Positions 44,113 to 53,640 of a DNA stretch of 64,000 bases are shown piece after piece (position 1 is the stretch's first letter; every line of letters starts with the position of its first letter). Location: assembly GCA_963775975.1 (NCBI GenBank), contig CAVZKX010000001.1:1116001-1180000 (forward strand). Direction: 5' to 3'. A program made the position numbers and the translations under genes. The stretch comes from JANXQG01 sp963775975. Lineage in GTDB: Bacteria > Planctomycetota > Planctomycetia > Pirellulales > Thermoguttaceae. Under the pieces are notes generated by a model, which did not search any database, was not told where the DNA came from, and was given only the letters and a program-made list of their open reading frames with translations.

Positions 44113-45089
44113 CCAATGCCAATTCCTTCAACACGTACAGTTGCCAGGTGCTGGACGATGCAAAACGATACCAGCCCCTGAACGGTCCTTGCCAAATTTC
44201 GGCCGGCGGCACCCGGGCACAAAGCAAAAGATTCTGGGCGCCGGGTTGCGAGTCGATCGAACTCGCCATGGAATTTGACGGCCTGGGCATCAAGGGTGCG
44301 CGAACTCCCTTGGAACTCCAGGCCGGGCCTTGTACCTTGCGATTTGACTATCGGGCCGACGCCGGTAGTGCGGGAATCCGCCTCTGGACACCCGATGGCA
44401 AGGAAATCAGCGAGTTCCATGTCGATGAGCTTCCGGCCGCCGCGGGCTGGCAAGCCGGCATCGTGCGGGCCGCGCTCCCCACGGCCGGAACGTACTGGCT
44501 TTACATCGGCAAGGCTCACGAATCCTCGGGGGCGCGGCGTATTGCCTTCCGGAATGTCACGGTGATCCAAAGGCCGCCGCACCAGGATTCTCAGACCGCC
44601 TGGAGCCGCGAGGTCTATCTGCCCGAGGGCACGTGGCACGATTTCTGGACGGGGAAAAATTTGCCGGGTGGTCAACACTTTGTTGTCGCGGCGACGCCTG
44701 AGCGTCCTCCGGTGTTTGTCCGTGAAAACGCGTTGATTCCGCTGGCTGAGCCGCTGTTCGGGATCGACGAAAAAACCGTCTTCAAGATCCACTTGGCCGC
44801 ATACAGAGACGCTTCCCGGCCATGCCAACTGCTGGAGGATGACGGGCAGACCTTCGATTTCGAGAAGGGGAAGTGGGCGACGCTGACCGTAAAGCCCGAC
44901 GGCACGGTTGATCGTCCTGATCACGGTCAGCCGCAGCGCTACCGAATCGCCGGCAAGGCGGAACTGCCGGAGATTCTGTTGCATAAACTGCTTGGGACCG
45001 GCGCGCTTCGCGATCAATTCATCAACGATTGTCCCTGGCCCGACGACAAAGGCGTCCACATTAATGCCCATGGCGGCGGTATCCTTTAG
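44076..45089 (+). CDS. secreted GH31 alpha-glycosidase, C-terminal piece
   Basis: In-frame protein starts near 44092 as GANLLVAPLTNANSF. The next about 130 residues are a beta-sandwich insert (MEFDGLGIKGARTPLELQAG, RIAFRNVTVI) not usual at this place in GH31, then the canonical C-terminal domain: VYLPEGTWHDFWTGKNLPGG, VFVRENALIPLAEP and LLEDDGQTFDFEKGKWATLT. The insert separates the barrel from the proximal C-terminal sheet and may be a carbohydrate-binding domain. Confidence 0.83.
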   Translation: MDAGANLLVAPLTNANSFNTYSCQVLDDAKRYQPLNGPCQISAGGTRAQSKRFWAPGCESIELAMEFDGLGIKGARTPLELQAGPCTLRFDYRADAGSAGIRLWTPDGKEISEFHVDELPAAAGWQAGIVRAALPTAGTYWLYIGKAHESSGARRIAFRNVTVIQRPPHQDSQTAWSREVYLPEGTWHDFWTGKNLPGGQHFVVAATPERPPVFVRENALIPLAEPLFGIDEKTVFKIHLAAYRDASRPCQLLEDDGQTFDFEKGKWATLTVKPDGTVDRPDHGQPQRYRIAGKAELPEILLHKLLGTGALRDQFINDCPWPDDKGVHINAHGGGIL

Positions 45090-45145
45090 CATGAGGGCGA
45101 CTACTGGAAAGCATTTTCCATAACTTGCACGAAACGGGCTGCAGC

Positions 45146-46168
45146 ATGTTACCATTCCGCAAGGCCAAGATCCAGATTTTCAGTATCGTTTTGATCCTTC
45201 TGGCCTATCGGGCGTGTGCGGCCGCAGGTCCGCAGATTGTCATTCCGCGCATTGAGGAAATGCCCAATCTGCCGCAGCCTTTCAAGATTCGCGATTGGCA
45301 AAAGACTGCACGCGATTACGACGCATTTGTTTTCGACTTGAAAGGCCACGACGGGCGTCCGCCGCTAGTCTGGATCGACAAGGCGCACCGGAACTGCACG
45401 GAAGATGCCTTCGGGCTGTATACGTCGGCGTGGGAGCACCGCGGAGGTCCGGACAGTCGCGGCGGTGAATTCCACGAGGCCATCAACACGATTCCCGCCG
45501 TGCTCGGCGCTACGCTCGTCGGCATCGACAAGAGCAACCAGCACGGCCGCAATTGGGTGAGCATGTGCCGGGTGTATTTCAACTCTGGTCGCGGCTGGGA
45601 TATTTGCGCCAACTCCACCACGCCTCAGCCCGGGCCTGACGGTCGCGAGGCGGCCTGTGAATTCTGGTATCACCTTTATCCAAATGTCCTGTTCTTCCAA
45701 TTGGCTTCCCGGTACCCCGACACGCCCGGCTTCGACGAGCTGCTGCGCAAGGCATCGGACCAGATGTATCGAGCCACGAAGGCACTCAAGGATGCGCCGC
45801 GCGGCTTCCATTACTCGTGGATCAATTTTTCGTCGATGGAACCGATCTACAATGGCCGCTTCGCGCAGCCCGATGCCAGCGCCGGCTTCGGCTGGCTTCA
45901 ATATGCAGCCTATTGCAAGTTTCACGATCGCAAGTACCTTGAGGGGGCCGACTGGGCGATTGAAGCCTTGGTCTCCGAGGCGAAGAACCCATACTACGAG
46001 TGCCTGCTTCCCTTCGGCGCCTACACGGCCGCCCGCATGAACGCTGAGCACTTTCGCAATTACGACGTCGCCAAACTGGTGAATTGGTGTTTTGCCGGCC
46101 AGACTTCGGCTCGTGGCGATTGGGGGGCCGTAGTCGGTCGCTGGGCGCGTACGACGTCTCAGGTTTGA
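45146..46168 (+). CDS. exported protein of unknown function, N-terminal piece (frameshifted)
   Basis: ATG 45146 gives a signal peptide (FSIVLILLAYRACAA); a TTG at 45125 is also in frame. No family is recognised with certainty. Aromatic-rich segments such as NTIPAVLGATLVGIDKSNQH, GFHYSWINFSSMEPIYNGRF and AGFGWLQYAAYCKFHDRKYL suggest an (alpha/alpha)6-type barrel as in several glycoside hydrolase and lyase families. One G is missing near 46146 (GRW-GAYDVSGLIG expected), and the protein continues at 46084-46842. It lies between GH31 and GH130, so a role in glycan breakdown is inferred. Confidence 0.65.
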   Translation: MLPFRKAKIQIFSIVLILLAYRACAAAGPQIVIPRIEEMPNLPQPFKIRDWQKTARDYDAFVFDLKGHDGRPPLVWIDKAHRNCTEDAFGLYTSAWEHRGGPDSRGGEFHEAINTIPAVLGATLVGIDKSNQHGRNWVSMCRVYFNSGRGWDICANSTTPQPGPDGREAACEFWYHLYPNVLFFQLASRYPDTPGFDELLRKASDQMYRATKALKDAPRGFHYSWINFSSMEPIYNGRFAQPDASAGFGWLQYAAYCKFHDRKYLEGADWAIEALVSEAKNPYYECLLPFGAYTAARMNAEHFRNYDVAKLVNWCFAGQTSARGDWGAVVGRWARTTSQV

Positions 46169-46842
46169 TTGGCGCGCCGGATCGAGTCTTTCTCATGAAC
46201 ACCTTCGACACGGCTTCGGCGCTGGTGCCGCTGGTCCGCTACGACCCGCGTTTCGCCCGGGCCGTGGGCAAGTGGATGCTCAACGCGGCCAACGCAGCCC
46301 GATTGCTCTATCCCGACGAGATGCCGGCGAAATATCAGGCTGCGGAGGACTTGAAAGACACCGTGAAGAGTGTGATTGCCTACGAGGCCATCTCTCCGAA
46401 TCGCAACGGTCAGCCGATCTTTGCCGACCGCGATGATTGGGGGCCGGAAACGCGCGGCCGGATTTCGCAATTCAGTCTGTACGGCTCATCGCACGTGGGC
46501 ATCTTCGGCGCGATCATTCATCGCACGAGCGTTGAGAAGATCCTTATGCTCGATTGCCTGGCCACCGACTTTTTCCGTGACACGGCCTATCCGACCTACT
46601 TGCTTTTCAATCCCTGCGCAGACGGCAAGGACGTCCAGATCGATCTTGGGCCGAAGCGAGTCGACCTTTACGACGCTGTATCGCAGCGCGTGATTGCCAA
46701 GAACGTCTGCGGCGCGACATTGCTGCGGCTCCCGGAAGATTCCGCTGTGGTTCTGGTCCTAACCCCGCCTGGCGGCAAAATCACACATCAAGGTTCGAAA
46801 CGAGTGATCGATGGCGTCGTCATCGATTATCACGTGCATTAG
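46084..46842 (+). CDS. exported protein of unknown function, C-terminal piece
   Basis: In the true frame from about 46147 (GAYDVSGLIG). Helical segments LVPLVRYDPRFARAVGKWML and AARLLYPDEMP, then an (alpha/alpha)-barrel-like IISPNRNGQP region (SVIAYEAISPNRNGQPIFAD) and a beta-sandwich end (PTYLLFNPCADGKDVQIDLG, VVIDYHVH). Total about 565 residues for the joined protein. Thirteen bases separate it from the GH130 gene, indicating co-transcription. Confidence 0.65.
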   Translation: MVFCRPDFGSWRLGGRSRSLGAYDVSGLIGAPDRVFLMNTFDTASALVPLVRYDPRFARAVGKWMLNAANAARLLYPDEMPAKYQAAEDLKDTVKSVIAYEAISPNRNGQPIFADRDDWGPETRGRISQFSLYGSSHVGIFGAIIHRTSVEKILMLDCLATDFFRDTAYPTYLLFNPCADGKDVQIDLGPKRVDLYDAVSQRVIAKNVCGATLLRLPEDSAVVLVLTPPGGKITHQGSKRVIDGVVIDYHVH

Positions 46843-46854
46843 TAAGAAGAGCTT

Positions 46855-47892
46855 TTGAACGCTACCGCCGCCCTGCCGGTCACGACCGGCAAACCGACCG
46901 TCGACATCGCCCAACGATTTGCCGAAAACCCGATCCTTCGGCCCGGCGATATTCGTCCAAGCACGCCGGGCATGAAGATCGAATGCCTGCTCAACCCGGG
47001 CGCGTTTCATTTCGAGGGTAAGACCTGGCTTCTGCTTCGCGTGGCCGAGCGCCCCGAACAGAAGCCGGGCAAGACCTCGTTTCCGATGCTCAATAGCAAA
47101 GGCGTGCTGGAGATCCTGGAGTTCGACAACTCGGACCCGCTTCTGGACCTTTCCGATCCGCGGGTGATCTCCTACGCCGGGCAGGATTACTTGACCACGC
47201 TGTCGCACCTTCGACTGGTTGCGAGCGACGACGGCGTCCATTTTCGCGAAACGCCTGCTCCGCCCCTGTTCGGGCAGGGCGAACTCGAGACGTACGGCAT
47301 CGAGGACTGTCGGGTGGTTGAAATTGACGGCAGCTACTACCTCACGTTCACCCAGGTATCGCAACACGGTGTGGGCGTGGGCTTACGCAGCACTCGCGAT
47401 TGGCAGGAGTTCCGTTCGTACGGCATGATCTTTCCGCCGCACAACAAGGATTGTGCGATTTTTCCAGAGAAGATCGGCGGCTTGTACTATGCCTTGCACC
47501 GGCCGAGCAGTCCGGACCTGGGCGGCAACTATATATGGATCGCCGAGTCGCCGGACCTTGTGCATTGGGGCAATCATCGCTGCATCGCCCACAGCCGCAA
47601 GGGGATGTGGGACAGTGCGAGGGTCGGCGCTGCGCTGCGCCCATCCGGACGGAGCGAGGCTGGCTGGAAATCTACCATGGCGCGACCGTCAACCCGACGC
47701 GATATTGCCTGGGGGCTTTGCTCTTGGATCTCGACGAGCCGTGGAAAGTGCTGGCCCGGTCCCACGATCCGATCATGGAGCCGATTGCCGATTATGAAAA
47801 GGTCGGCTTCTTCGGGAAGGTGGTCTTCACCAACGCACATCTGGTCGACGGCGACAACGTCACCATCTATTATGGGGCTTCCGACAGCGTGA
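46855..47892 (+). CDS. GH130 beta-mannoside phosphorylase/hydrolase family, N-terminal piece (frameshifted)
   Basis: Start TTG 46855 with AAGAAGAG seven bases upstream; no signal peptide, so probably cytoplasmic. Five-bladed propeller motifs of GH130: FAENPILRPGDIRPS, LLNPGAFHFEGKTWLLLRVA, the catalytic GIEDCRVVEIDGSYYLTFTQ (Asp near residue 151), HNKDCAIFPEKIGGLYYALH and GNYIWIAESPDLVHWG. GH130 enzymes phosphorolyse or hydrolyse beta-mannosides. The frame shifts near 47640, so residues after GAALR here are not real; it continues at 47643-47942. Confidence 0.87.
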   Translation: MNATAALPVTTGKPTVDIAQRFAENPILRPGDIRPSTPGMKIECLLNPGAFHFEGKTWLLLRVAERPEQKPGKTSFPMLNSKGVLEILEFDNSDPLLDLSDPRVISYAGQDYLTTLSHLRLVASDDGVHFRETPAPPLFGQGELETYGIEDCRVVEIDGSYYLTFTQVSQHGVGVGLRSTRDWQEFRSYGMIFPPHNKDCAIFPEKIGGLYYALHRPSSPDLGGNYIWIAESPDLVHWGNHRCIAHSRKGMWDSARVGAALRPSGRSEAGWKSTMARPSTRRDIAWGLCSWISTSRGKCWPGPTIRSWSRLPIMKRSASSGRWSSPTHIWSTATTSPSIMGLPTA

Positions 47893-47942
47893 TCTGCGGG
47901 GCACGGTGCTCGATCGAGAAAATCCTCCGCACGCTGGCGTAG
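47643..47942 (+). CDS. GH130 family protein, C-terminal piece
   Basis: Reads PIRTERGWLEIYHGATV, LGALLLDLDEPWKVLARSHD, FFGKVVFTNAHLVDGDNVTI and YYGASDSVICGARCS, the last blades of the GH130 propeller. The joined protein is about 362 residues, normal for the family. Frame restoration needs one base near 47640. Confidence 0.83.
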   Translation: MRTERGWLEIYHGATVNPTRYCLGALLLDLDEPWKVLARSHDPIMEPIADYEKVGFFGKVVFTNAHLVDGDNVTIYYGASDSVICGARCSIEKILRTLA

Positions 47943-47959
47943 CAAGGCAAGAGCTATGA

Positions 47960-48559
47960 AAAAGTGTCTCCGCGAATACCGGCTGTTCCGAGACCGTCAG
48001 CTGGCTGCACTTCGAAAACTCTGGTAACGCGAGCATAGGCTAAACGCTCAGCGGCAGCGGCAACAACATGTTGACATTGGACAATTCGGGCAGCGGGGCG
48101 ACGATCACGGTCACCGGCGGCAGGCATAACATCGACGTGCCGGTCGTTCTAGCCGACAATCTCGTGGTGACGACCGGCGGTTCGAATTCCTGGATGCTCC
48201 ACTTCGGTCCATCCAGCATCATCATGGACAATGGCGGCGGCTACTCGTTGACCATGAACGGCAGCGGCGACACCTTGATTTTGAGTGGCAGCAACAGCTA
48301 TCGCGGCGGGACGAATGTCAAGGCCGGCGGGTTAATCGTCGCAAGCAATAACGCCCTGCCCAACGGGACGAGTCTCACCGTTGGCGCGACGTTGCTCTTC
48401 GGTTCCTAGCTGGTGGGCACGCCTGCGGCATCAGCCATTGCGCCGGTGCCGGAGTTCGGAACCCTGTCGCTGCTCGCCGCCGGCACGGTTGCCGCGGCAT
48501 TTGGCGCCGACCGCCTGAAGAGCATCCGTTGCTTGGCAAGCGTGGGAAACCGTGCCTGA
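47960..48559 (+). pseudogene. relic of a PATR/PEP-CTERM gene with in-frame stops
   Basis: One continuous frame codes for the end of a PATR protein but carries stop codons at 48041-48043 (TAA) and 48407-48409 (TAG). Segments: VSWLHFENSGNASIG before the first stop, NNMLTLDNSGSGATITVTGG and TLILSGSNSYRGGTNVKAGG between them, and after the second a degenerate sorting tag (PVPEFGTLSLLAAGTVAAA, Phe replacing Pro). No start codon, signal or earlier repeats precede it. Unlike the other broken genes it needs base substitutions rather than an indel to be restored, so it looks like a true decaying remnant. Confidence 0.75.
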
Positions 48560-48888
48560 CGGCTGGATAGCGCTTGATCGATCCAGCGAATATGACGTAC
48601 ACCGAGGCGCGGCCGGCGGTTTGAGCTTGAACCGTCGGCAGCGCGTTGTGCGTTTCTTGGCTCTTGGAGTTCAAGTCGTTTGGTCGAGTTCTACGAGACC
48701 CGCCAAGATCTGCGTTAAATGGCGGGTTGTCGCTGCGCCTGACACCACACTAGGCGCGGTTTTTCTGATAGAATACTGGTCTCGTCGGGTGCGCCGATTG
48801 CGAAGGCACCCGCCGCCGTACAAATTCGGCCCGAACTGGTGGGACTCGATTCATTCGGCCCACATTACGCAAAGAGTCCCAGGAGTCC
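48560..48888. other. intergenic region upstream of the metalloprotease gene
   Basis: 329 bases; no supported gene. The A/T-richer stretch at about 48757-48780 (GTTTTTCTGATAGAATACTG) contains a TAGAAT hexamer that could be a -10 element; no clear -35 partner. AGGAG lies at 48881-48885. Confidence 0.3.
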
Positions 48889-51800
48889 TTGCGATGTCTC
48901 AAGTCGACTTTTTCAGTTGCAGAAACGGCAATCATGTTTTGCGCGGTGGCAGTCATCGCGGCACTGTCGCTGAACTCGACAAGGGCAAAAGCGGCCCTGA
49001 CAATCGTTCCGCAGTATGACTCGACCGTCACGAGCAGCTCAGACGCTTCCAACTTTGAAGCTTCGTTTCAAGCCGCCTGCAACGTCTTGAGCAGCGACTT
49101 CTCCAGCAACATCACGGTGTATTTGAAGGTGACTTACGACGGGAACTTCTTCGGCGCGGATGCGGGCCCGTCGTCGTACGACCAGGTCTCCTATCCGACG
49201 CTGTTGACGGCCATGAGCAACAACGTGTTGTCGCCCGACCAGGCGACGGCCGTAGCCAACTTGAGCAATTTCGGCGCTCCGACGTCGGCGACAGTCGATT
49301 TGTCGCCTGCGCAGGCACTGGCCTTGGGCTTGAAGTCGGCTTCCGACTACGGAACCAACGCGATGGGAACCGTCCAATTCGGCGGCCCCGGTTATGCGAC
49401 TTGGAACTGGGTAAGCAATCGAACGCAAAGCCCCAACGGCGGAGACTTTGTCGGCGTGGCGTTACACGAAATTACCCACGCGCTGGGGCGAATCCCGGTA
49501 CTTGGTAACAACCAGTACAGCCTGCTGGACCTCTATCGATACCAAATCGGCGCCAATCCTCCTACCCGCGTTCTCTCCGGCTCCGCCCCGCCAAATACCA
49601 TGGCGTCGATCGACGGCGTCAACTCCTTGGGCAACTTCAGCACTGCGAGCGACATATCGGATTGGGACAGCTCTCGCGCCAATGATGCGTTCAACGCATT
49701 CTTCAGCACGGGTCAACTGCTCAATATGACGACCCAAGACGTGACACTGATGAACATTCTCGGGTTCGCCCCGCCGCATCAGACTCTCTATTTCAACCCC
49801 GCCGGCAATTTTCAGGGCAGCGGCACTTGGGACTATAACAACACCGCCACCTGGTCCAACGGCGTTGGAAACGTCACTTGGTCCGACACTGCGGGCATCG
49901 GAGCAGCCGTCTTTCAGGGAACGCCTGGCCCGTACACGGCAACGGTCAACGGGAACGTTACCGCCAACATGCTCCAGTTCGCAGCCGCGGGCTACACGAT
50001 TACCGGCGGAACGATCACGATGGCTGGGTTCGCGCCTTCGGTCTCTTTTTCCGGCCAGTACACTGCGACGGTCAATTCCTCGCTCACGGGCACCAGCGGG
50101 CTGAGGCTCGCCCTCGCGTACGGCAATAGCACGGTCCTCAATCTGGGCGGAAACAACACATTTTCCGGTACCGGTGGCGTGAATTTCACTGGCGCTACTG
50201 GCACGGTGAAGCTTGGGTCGGCGACCGCCTTGGGCATGGGAAACAGCCTTATCATGAGCGCCTCCAGCGGCGGCTACTTCGCTCTCATCGAGCTCGAGGG
50301 CAACACCCAGACGATTGGCAATCTCACAGGCGACGTCAATAGCTATATCGACAACGGACTGGCCAGCACGGCCAGTGTACTCACAGTAATTGAGAACGGC
50401 AACACGACCTTCGCCGGCACGCTGCGAGACGCCCCCAGCGCGGGAAATGGCACGCTTGCGCTGACAGTCTCCGGCAACGGCGTACTGACACTGGGAGGAA
50501 CGAACTCTTATTCCGGCAACACAACTGTCAGCGGTGGCACGCTGCAATTGACCAAGGGCGGACAATACGGCACCGTGCAGAATTCGGCAATCATCGTGGG
50601 AAGCGCCGGCGAACTTGACCTGAACGCGCCCGATGCGCTGGGCTACGCGAACAGCAACTCCTTGACGGTCACCGGCGTTGTTGACAAGGTCAACAACCAG
50701 TCGGAAACACTCTACCGGCCGATCACGCTTTCCGGCGGCACGATGACCTCCGTCGGCGGCTTCAACAATAGCAACAGCGGCAACGGCGCCTGGAATTTCT
50801 TTGGCAACTACATCCAGACCGCCAGCAACACCGCCAACTACATCGCGGGCGCCGGGGCATTCAGCCTGCGCGCGAACAATTGCTACTTCAACCTCGGCAC
50901 CAACAGCACGCTCAACGTTTCCGTGCCGATTATCCAGAACAGCAACAGTTCCAATACGCCATTGAACCTGCAGGGGGCCGGCACGATGGTCCTTTCCGCG
51001 GCAAACATCTATCCCGGCGCGACGAACATCGGCAGTGGCACGCTCCAAATCTTCGGCACGGGATCGCTGGGCAGCGGCAATTACTCCGCGGCCATCGCCA
51101 ACAGCGGTGCGCTGGTCTTCAACACTTCGACCGCGCAGACGCTTGGCGGAATCATTTCCGGGCCGGGAAACCTGGTCCAGTTTGGTCCCGGAATACTAAC
51201 GCTTTCCGCTGCGGATACCTATTACGGCTCGACGACCGTCAGCAGCGGCGTCTTACTTCTCAACTCGGGCACCTTGAGCGTTGCCAGTCCGATTTTTGTC
51301 GCCAACGGCGCGACCTTCGGTGGCGTAGGGAGCGCGGGCACCGTCAGCGTCGCCCCCGGCGGCACGGTCCAAGGATGCAGCGTCAACGGCACGGGCAGCC
51401 TCGCGCTTGGAGCGATCAACTACAGCGGCACGGGCGGACTGTTCTTCGCTGGCGTTTCCAATTATGCGGCAACTCCCGCCGTTTCGCTGGGCGATATCGG
51501 GTTGAGCAGCAGCGGGGCCATTACCGTCACTGTCGGAAACCTGATCGGCACGCCAACGGGCGTTTACCAATTGGTCAACTATAGCGGCACGATCGGCGGC
51601 AGCGGCACCAGTGCGATCCAACTCGCGACGCTGCCTAACCGCGCTACGGGAAGCCTTTCCTTCCCGCCCGGACAAATCGACTTAACAATCAACGCCACCA
51701 CCGATTTCCTGCATTGGTCCGGCGCCGTCAACACAACATGGGACACTTTGACGCCGAATTGGAAACTGGACTCCGACGGCGGCACAACGGCGTATATCGA

Positions 51801-53376
51801 CACTCCCGGCGACGCGATTGTATTTGATGACGGCGCGGGCTCGCAAAGCGCCCTGACCATTGCTTCCACTGTCCATCCCAGCAGCATGACGGTCAGCAAC
51901 ACGGCAGTCAACTACACCTTCAGTGGTGCGCCGATCGCTGGCGTCACGTCGCTGCTAAAGAACGGGCCGGGCAGTCTCACGCTCTCAAGCAGCAATTCCT
52001 ACTTTGGCGGCACGTTCGTTAACGGCGGTGTGCTCACCGCCAGCACGGCAATGTCGCTAGGGAGCGGTCCGTTAACCGTCAGCAGCGGTACTCTTAAAAT
52101 CCTCGGTGCCCAAGCGGTCAGTTCCGTGGTCGTAAGCGGCGGTCTGTCGATCATCAACGATCCTGGTGCGCTCGGTTCCGGTCCGCTTACGATTTCCGGC
52201 GGGAGCCTGGACAACCAAAGCGGTTCACCGATCGCGCTGAGCGGGAACAACGTCCAACAGTGGAACGGCAGTTTTACCTACCTTGGCGCTAATCCTTTGA
52301 ACATGGGAAGCGGCGCCGTCACAATGAACAGTTCGCCCACCTTAACGATTAATGCAGGGACGCTTGCCGTGGGCGGCGCCGTGTCGGGCACGGGCAGTTT
52401 GACGCTGATCGGGTCGGGCATGTTCGTTATGACCGGGAGCAGCACGTATGCCGGCGGCACAACGCTTTCCGGCGGTACGCTGCAGATCGGCAATGGCGCG
52501 ACCAACGGCGCTTTCAGCTCCGGCGCCTACAGCGTCAGTTCCGCCACAAGGCTCTACCTGAACTATGCCACCGCGGTCCCCGGCGGGACGGGCACGTGGT
52601 CGAACCAGCTCACAGGTAATGGAACGCTGGAACTTAACTCCGCGCAGGCCGTCAACGGCACTGCCAACTGGGGGCCGAATTCCGCGGCATCCACTGTATT
52701 CGTGCCCGGCTTCACCGGCACGTTGCAACTCGACAACGGCCGACTCGACTCGTCGACAGCCGGTTTGGGTGGACTGAGCAGCATCATTGTCAAGAGCGGA
52801 GGCCAATTCATGGCCTGGTCCGGCACCTACAGCCAGTCGGCCAGCATCGCCGGCGCGGGCTGGGGCGATACTGGTTATCCCGGCGCACTGCGACTGGCCA
52901 ATAACACGGGTACTTGGACCGGGCCGATCACTCTGACCGCCAATGCGACGATCTTGTCGCAAGGCGGCGCCAGCTTCACGCTCGCCGGTCCGATTGGCGG
53001 CGCCTATCAGGCCAATTTCGACGCCCAGGCCGGCGCAACCTTGACCCTGACTCCGTCGGCCGCCGGCCTGGACTCCTACACTTCGACTATGATTTCCGAT
53101 TCCGGTGTAGTCGTCGCGGGCAACCAATACGCTTTCAGCACGGGGCCGCTCGTGATGAACAATGGCACCCTGAAACTCAACGGCAATAACTTGACGTTCG
53201 CCGACCTCACTGGCACTGGCGTCATCCAAAACGGCAGTGCCGCAAGTCGCGGCCCAGATCTCCATTGGCGCCGACAACAGCTCGACCACGTACGGCGGCA
53301 CGTTCGCCAACGGCAGCACGATGCCGCTAACGGTTGCGAAGGTCGGAACGGGCGTGTTGACGCTGACCGGCAATAG
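48889..53376 (+). CDS. giant metalloprotease/PATR-repeat protein IV, N-terminal piece (frameshifted)
   Basis: Signal peptide (MFCAVAVIAALSLNSTRAKA) then a zinc-metalloprotease domain at about residues 35-290 with HEITHALG (His194, Glu195, His198) and an upstream VYLKVTYDGNFFGADAG, like NF038122-type PEP-CTERM metalloproteases. From residue about 300 PATR-type repeats run to the end (LSGNNVQQWNGSFTYLGANP, TYAGGTTLSGGTLQIGNGAT). The start is unclear: TTG 48889 is in frame, but ATG 48894, eight bases after AGGAG and in another frame, fits better and would imply one more indel in the T-run after it. The true frame leaves this piece near 53240. Confidence 0.83.
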   Translation: MRCLKSTFSVAETAIMFCAVAVIAALSLNSTRAKAALTIVPQYDSTVTSSSDASNFEASFQAACNVLSSDFSSNITVYLKVTYDGNFFGADAGPSSYDQVSYPTLLTAMSNNVLSPDQATAVANLSNFGAPTSATVDLSPAQALALGLKSASDYGTNAMGTVQFGGPGYATWNWVSNRTQSPNGGDFVGVALHEITHALGRIPVLGNNQYSLLDLYRYQIGANPPTRVLSGSAPPNTMASIDGVNSLGNFSTASDISDWDSSRANDAFNAFFSTGQLLNMTTQDVTLMNILGFAPPHQTLYFNPAGNFQGSGTWDYNNTATWSNGVGNVTWSDTAGIGAAVFQGTPGPYTATVNGNVTANMLQFAAAGYTITGGTITMAGFAPSVSFSGQYTATVNSSLTGTSGLRLALAYGNSTVLNLGGNNTFSGTGGVNFTGATGTVKLGSATALGMGNSLIMSASSGGYFALIELEGNTQTIGNLTGDVNSYIDNGLASTASVLTVIENGNTTFAGTLRDAPSAGNGTLALTVSGNGVLTLGGTNSYSGNTTVSGGTLQLTKGGQYGTVQNSAIIVGSAGELDLNAPDALGYANSNSLTVTGVVDKVNNQSETLYRPITLSGGTMTSVGGFNNSNSGNGAWNFFGNYIQTASNTANYIAGAGAFSLRANNCYFNLGTNSTLNVSVPIIQNSNSSNTPLNLQGAGTMVLSAANIYPGATNIGSGTLQIFGTGSLGSGNYSAAIANSGALVFNTSTAQTLGGIISGPGNLVQFGPGILTLSAADTYYGSTTVSSGVLLLNSGTLSVASPIFVANGATFGGVGSAGTVSVAPGGTVQGCSVNGTGSLALGAINYSGTGGLFFAGVSNYAATPAVSLGDIGLSSSGAITVTVGNLIGTPTGVYQLVNYSGTIGGSGTSAIQLATLPNRATGSLSFPPGQIDLTINATTDFLHWSGAVNTTWDTLTPNWKLDSDGGTTAYIDTPGDAIVFDDGAGSQSALTIASTVHPSSMTVSNTAVNYTFSGAPIAGVTSLLKNGPGSLTLSSSNSYFGGTFVNGGVLTASTAMSLGSGPLTVSSGTLKILGAQAVSSVVVSGGLSIINDPGALGSGPLTISGGSLDNQSGSPIALSGNNVQQWNGSFTYLGANPLNMGSGAVTMNSSPTLTINAGTLAVGGAVSGTGSLTLIGSGMFVMTGSSTYAGGTTLSGGTLQIGNGATNGAFSSGAYSVSSATRLYLNYATAVPGGTGTWSNQLTGNGTLELNSAQAVNGTANWGPNSAASTVFVPGFTGTLQLDNGRLDSSTAGLGGLSSIIVKSGGQFMAWSGTYSQSASIAGAGWGDTGYPGALRLANNTGTWTGPITLTANATILSQGGASFTLAGPIGGAYQANFDAQAGATLTLTPSAAGLDSYTSTMISDSGVVVAGNQYAFSTGPLVMNNGTLKLNGNNLTFADLTGTGVIQNGSAASRGPDLHWRRQQLDHVRRHVRQRQHDAANGCEGRNGRVDADRQ

Positions 53377-53638
53377 CCCGTTAACCGGCGTAACGACGGT
53401 GAGCGCGGGCACGCTGCGAATGGGCGACGGGACCGTCAATAACGGCAGCGTCGCTAGCAACATCACGAACAATGCAGTGGTGACGTTTGCCACGCCGTTC
53501 GGCCAGGCCTACGGCGGCGTGATCAGCGGCAGCGGTGCGCTGAACAAGACGGGCACGGGCACGCTCTACCTCACAAATAATCAAACCTATACCGGGCAGA
53601 CAGTTATTTCGTCGGGAACGATCAGGCTCGTGCGCTGA
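53237..53638 (+). CDS. PATR-repeat protein IV, middle piece
   Basis: Frame-shifted middle part of the 48889-56169 gene: AAQISIGADNSSTTYGGTFA, LTGVTTVSAGTLRMGDGTVN and TGTLYLTNNQTYTGQTVISS. It ends LVR-stop where the parallel second copy reads KLGTLGGFGGNG; one G missing near 53629 explains the stop. The GTG start is not real. Confidence 0.75.
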   Translation: MPQVAAQISIGADNSSTTYGGTFANGSTMPLTVAKVGTGVLTLTGNSPLTGVTTVSAGTLRMGDGTVNNGSVASNITNNAVVTFATPFGQAYGGVISGSGALNKTGTGTLYLTNNQTYTGQTVISSGTIRLVR

Positions 53639-53640
53639 GC

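Noticed and set aside
49462..51048. 528-codon antisense frame in the metalloprotease gene
   Set aside because: Overlaps the conserved HEITH metalloprotease domain on the other strand and has a shadow-like composition.
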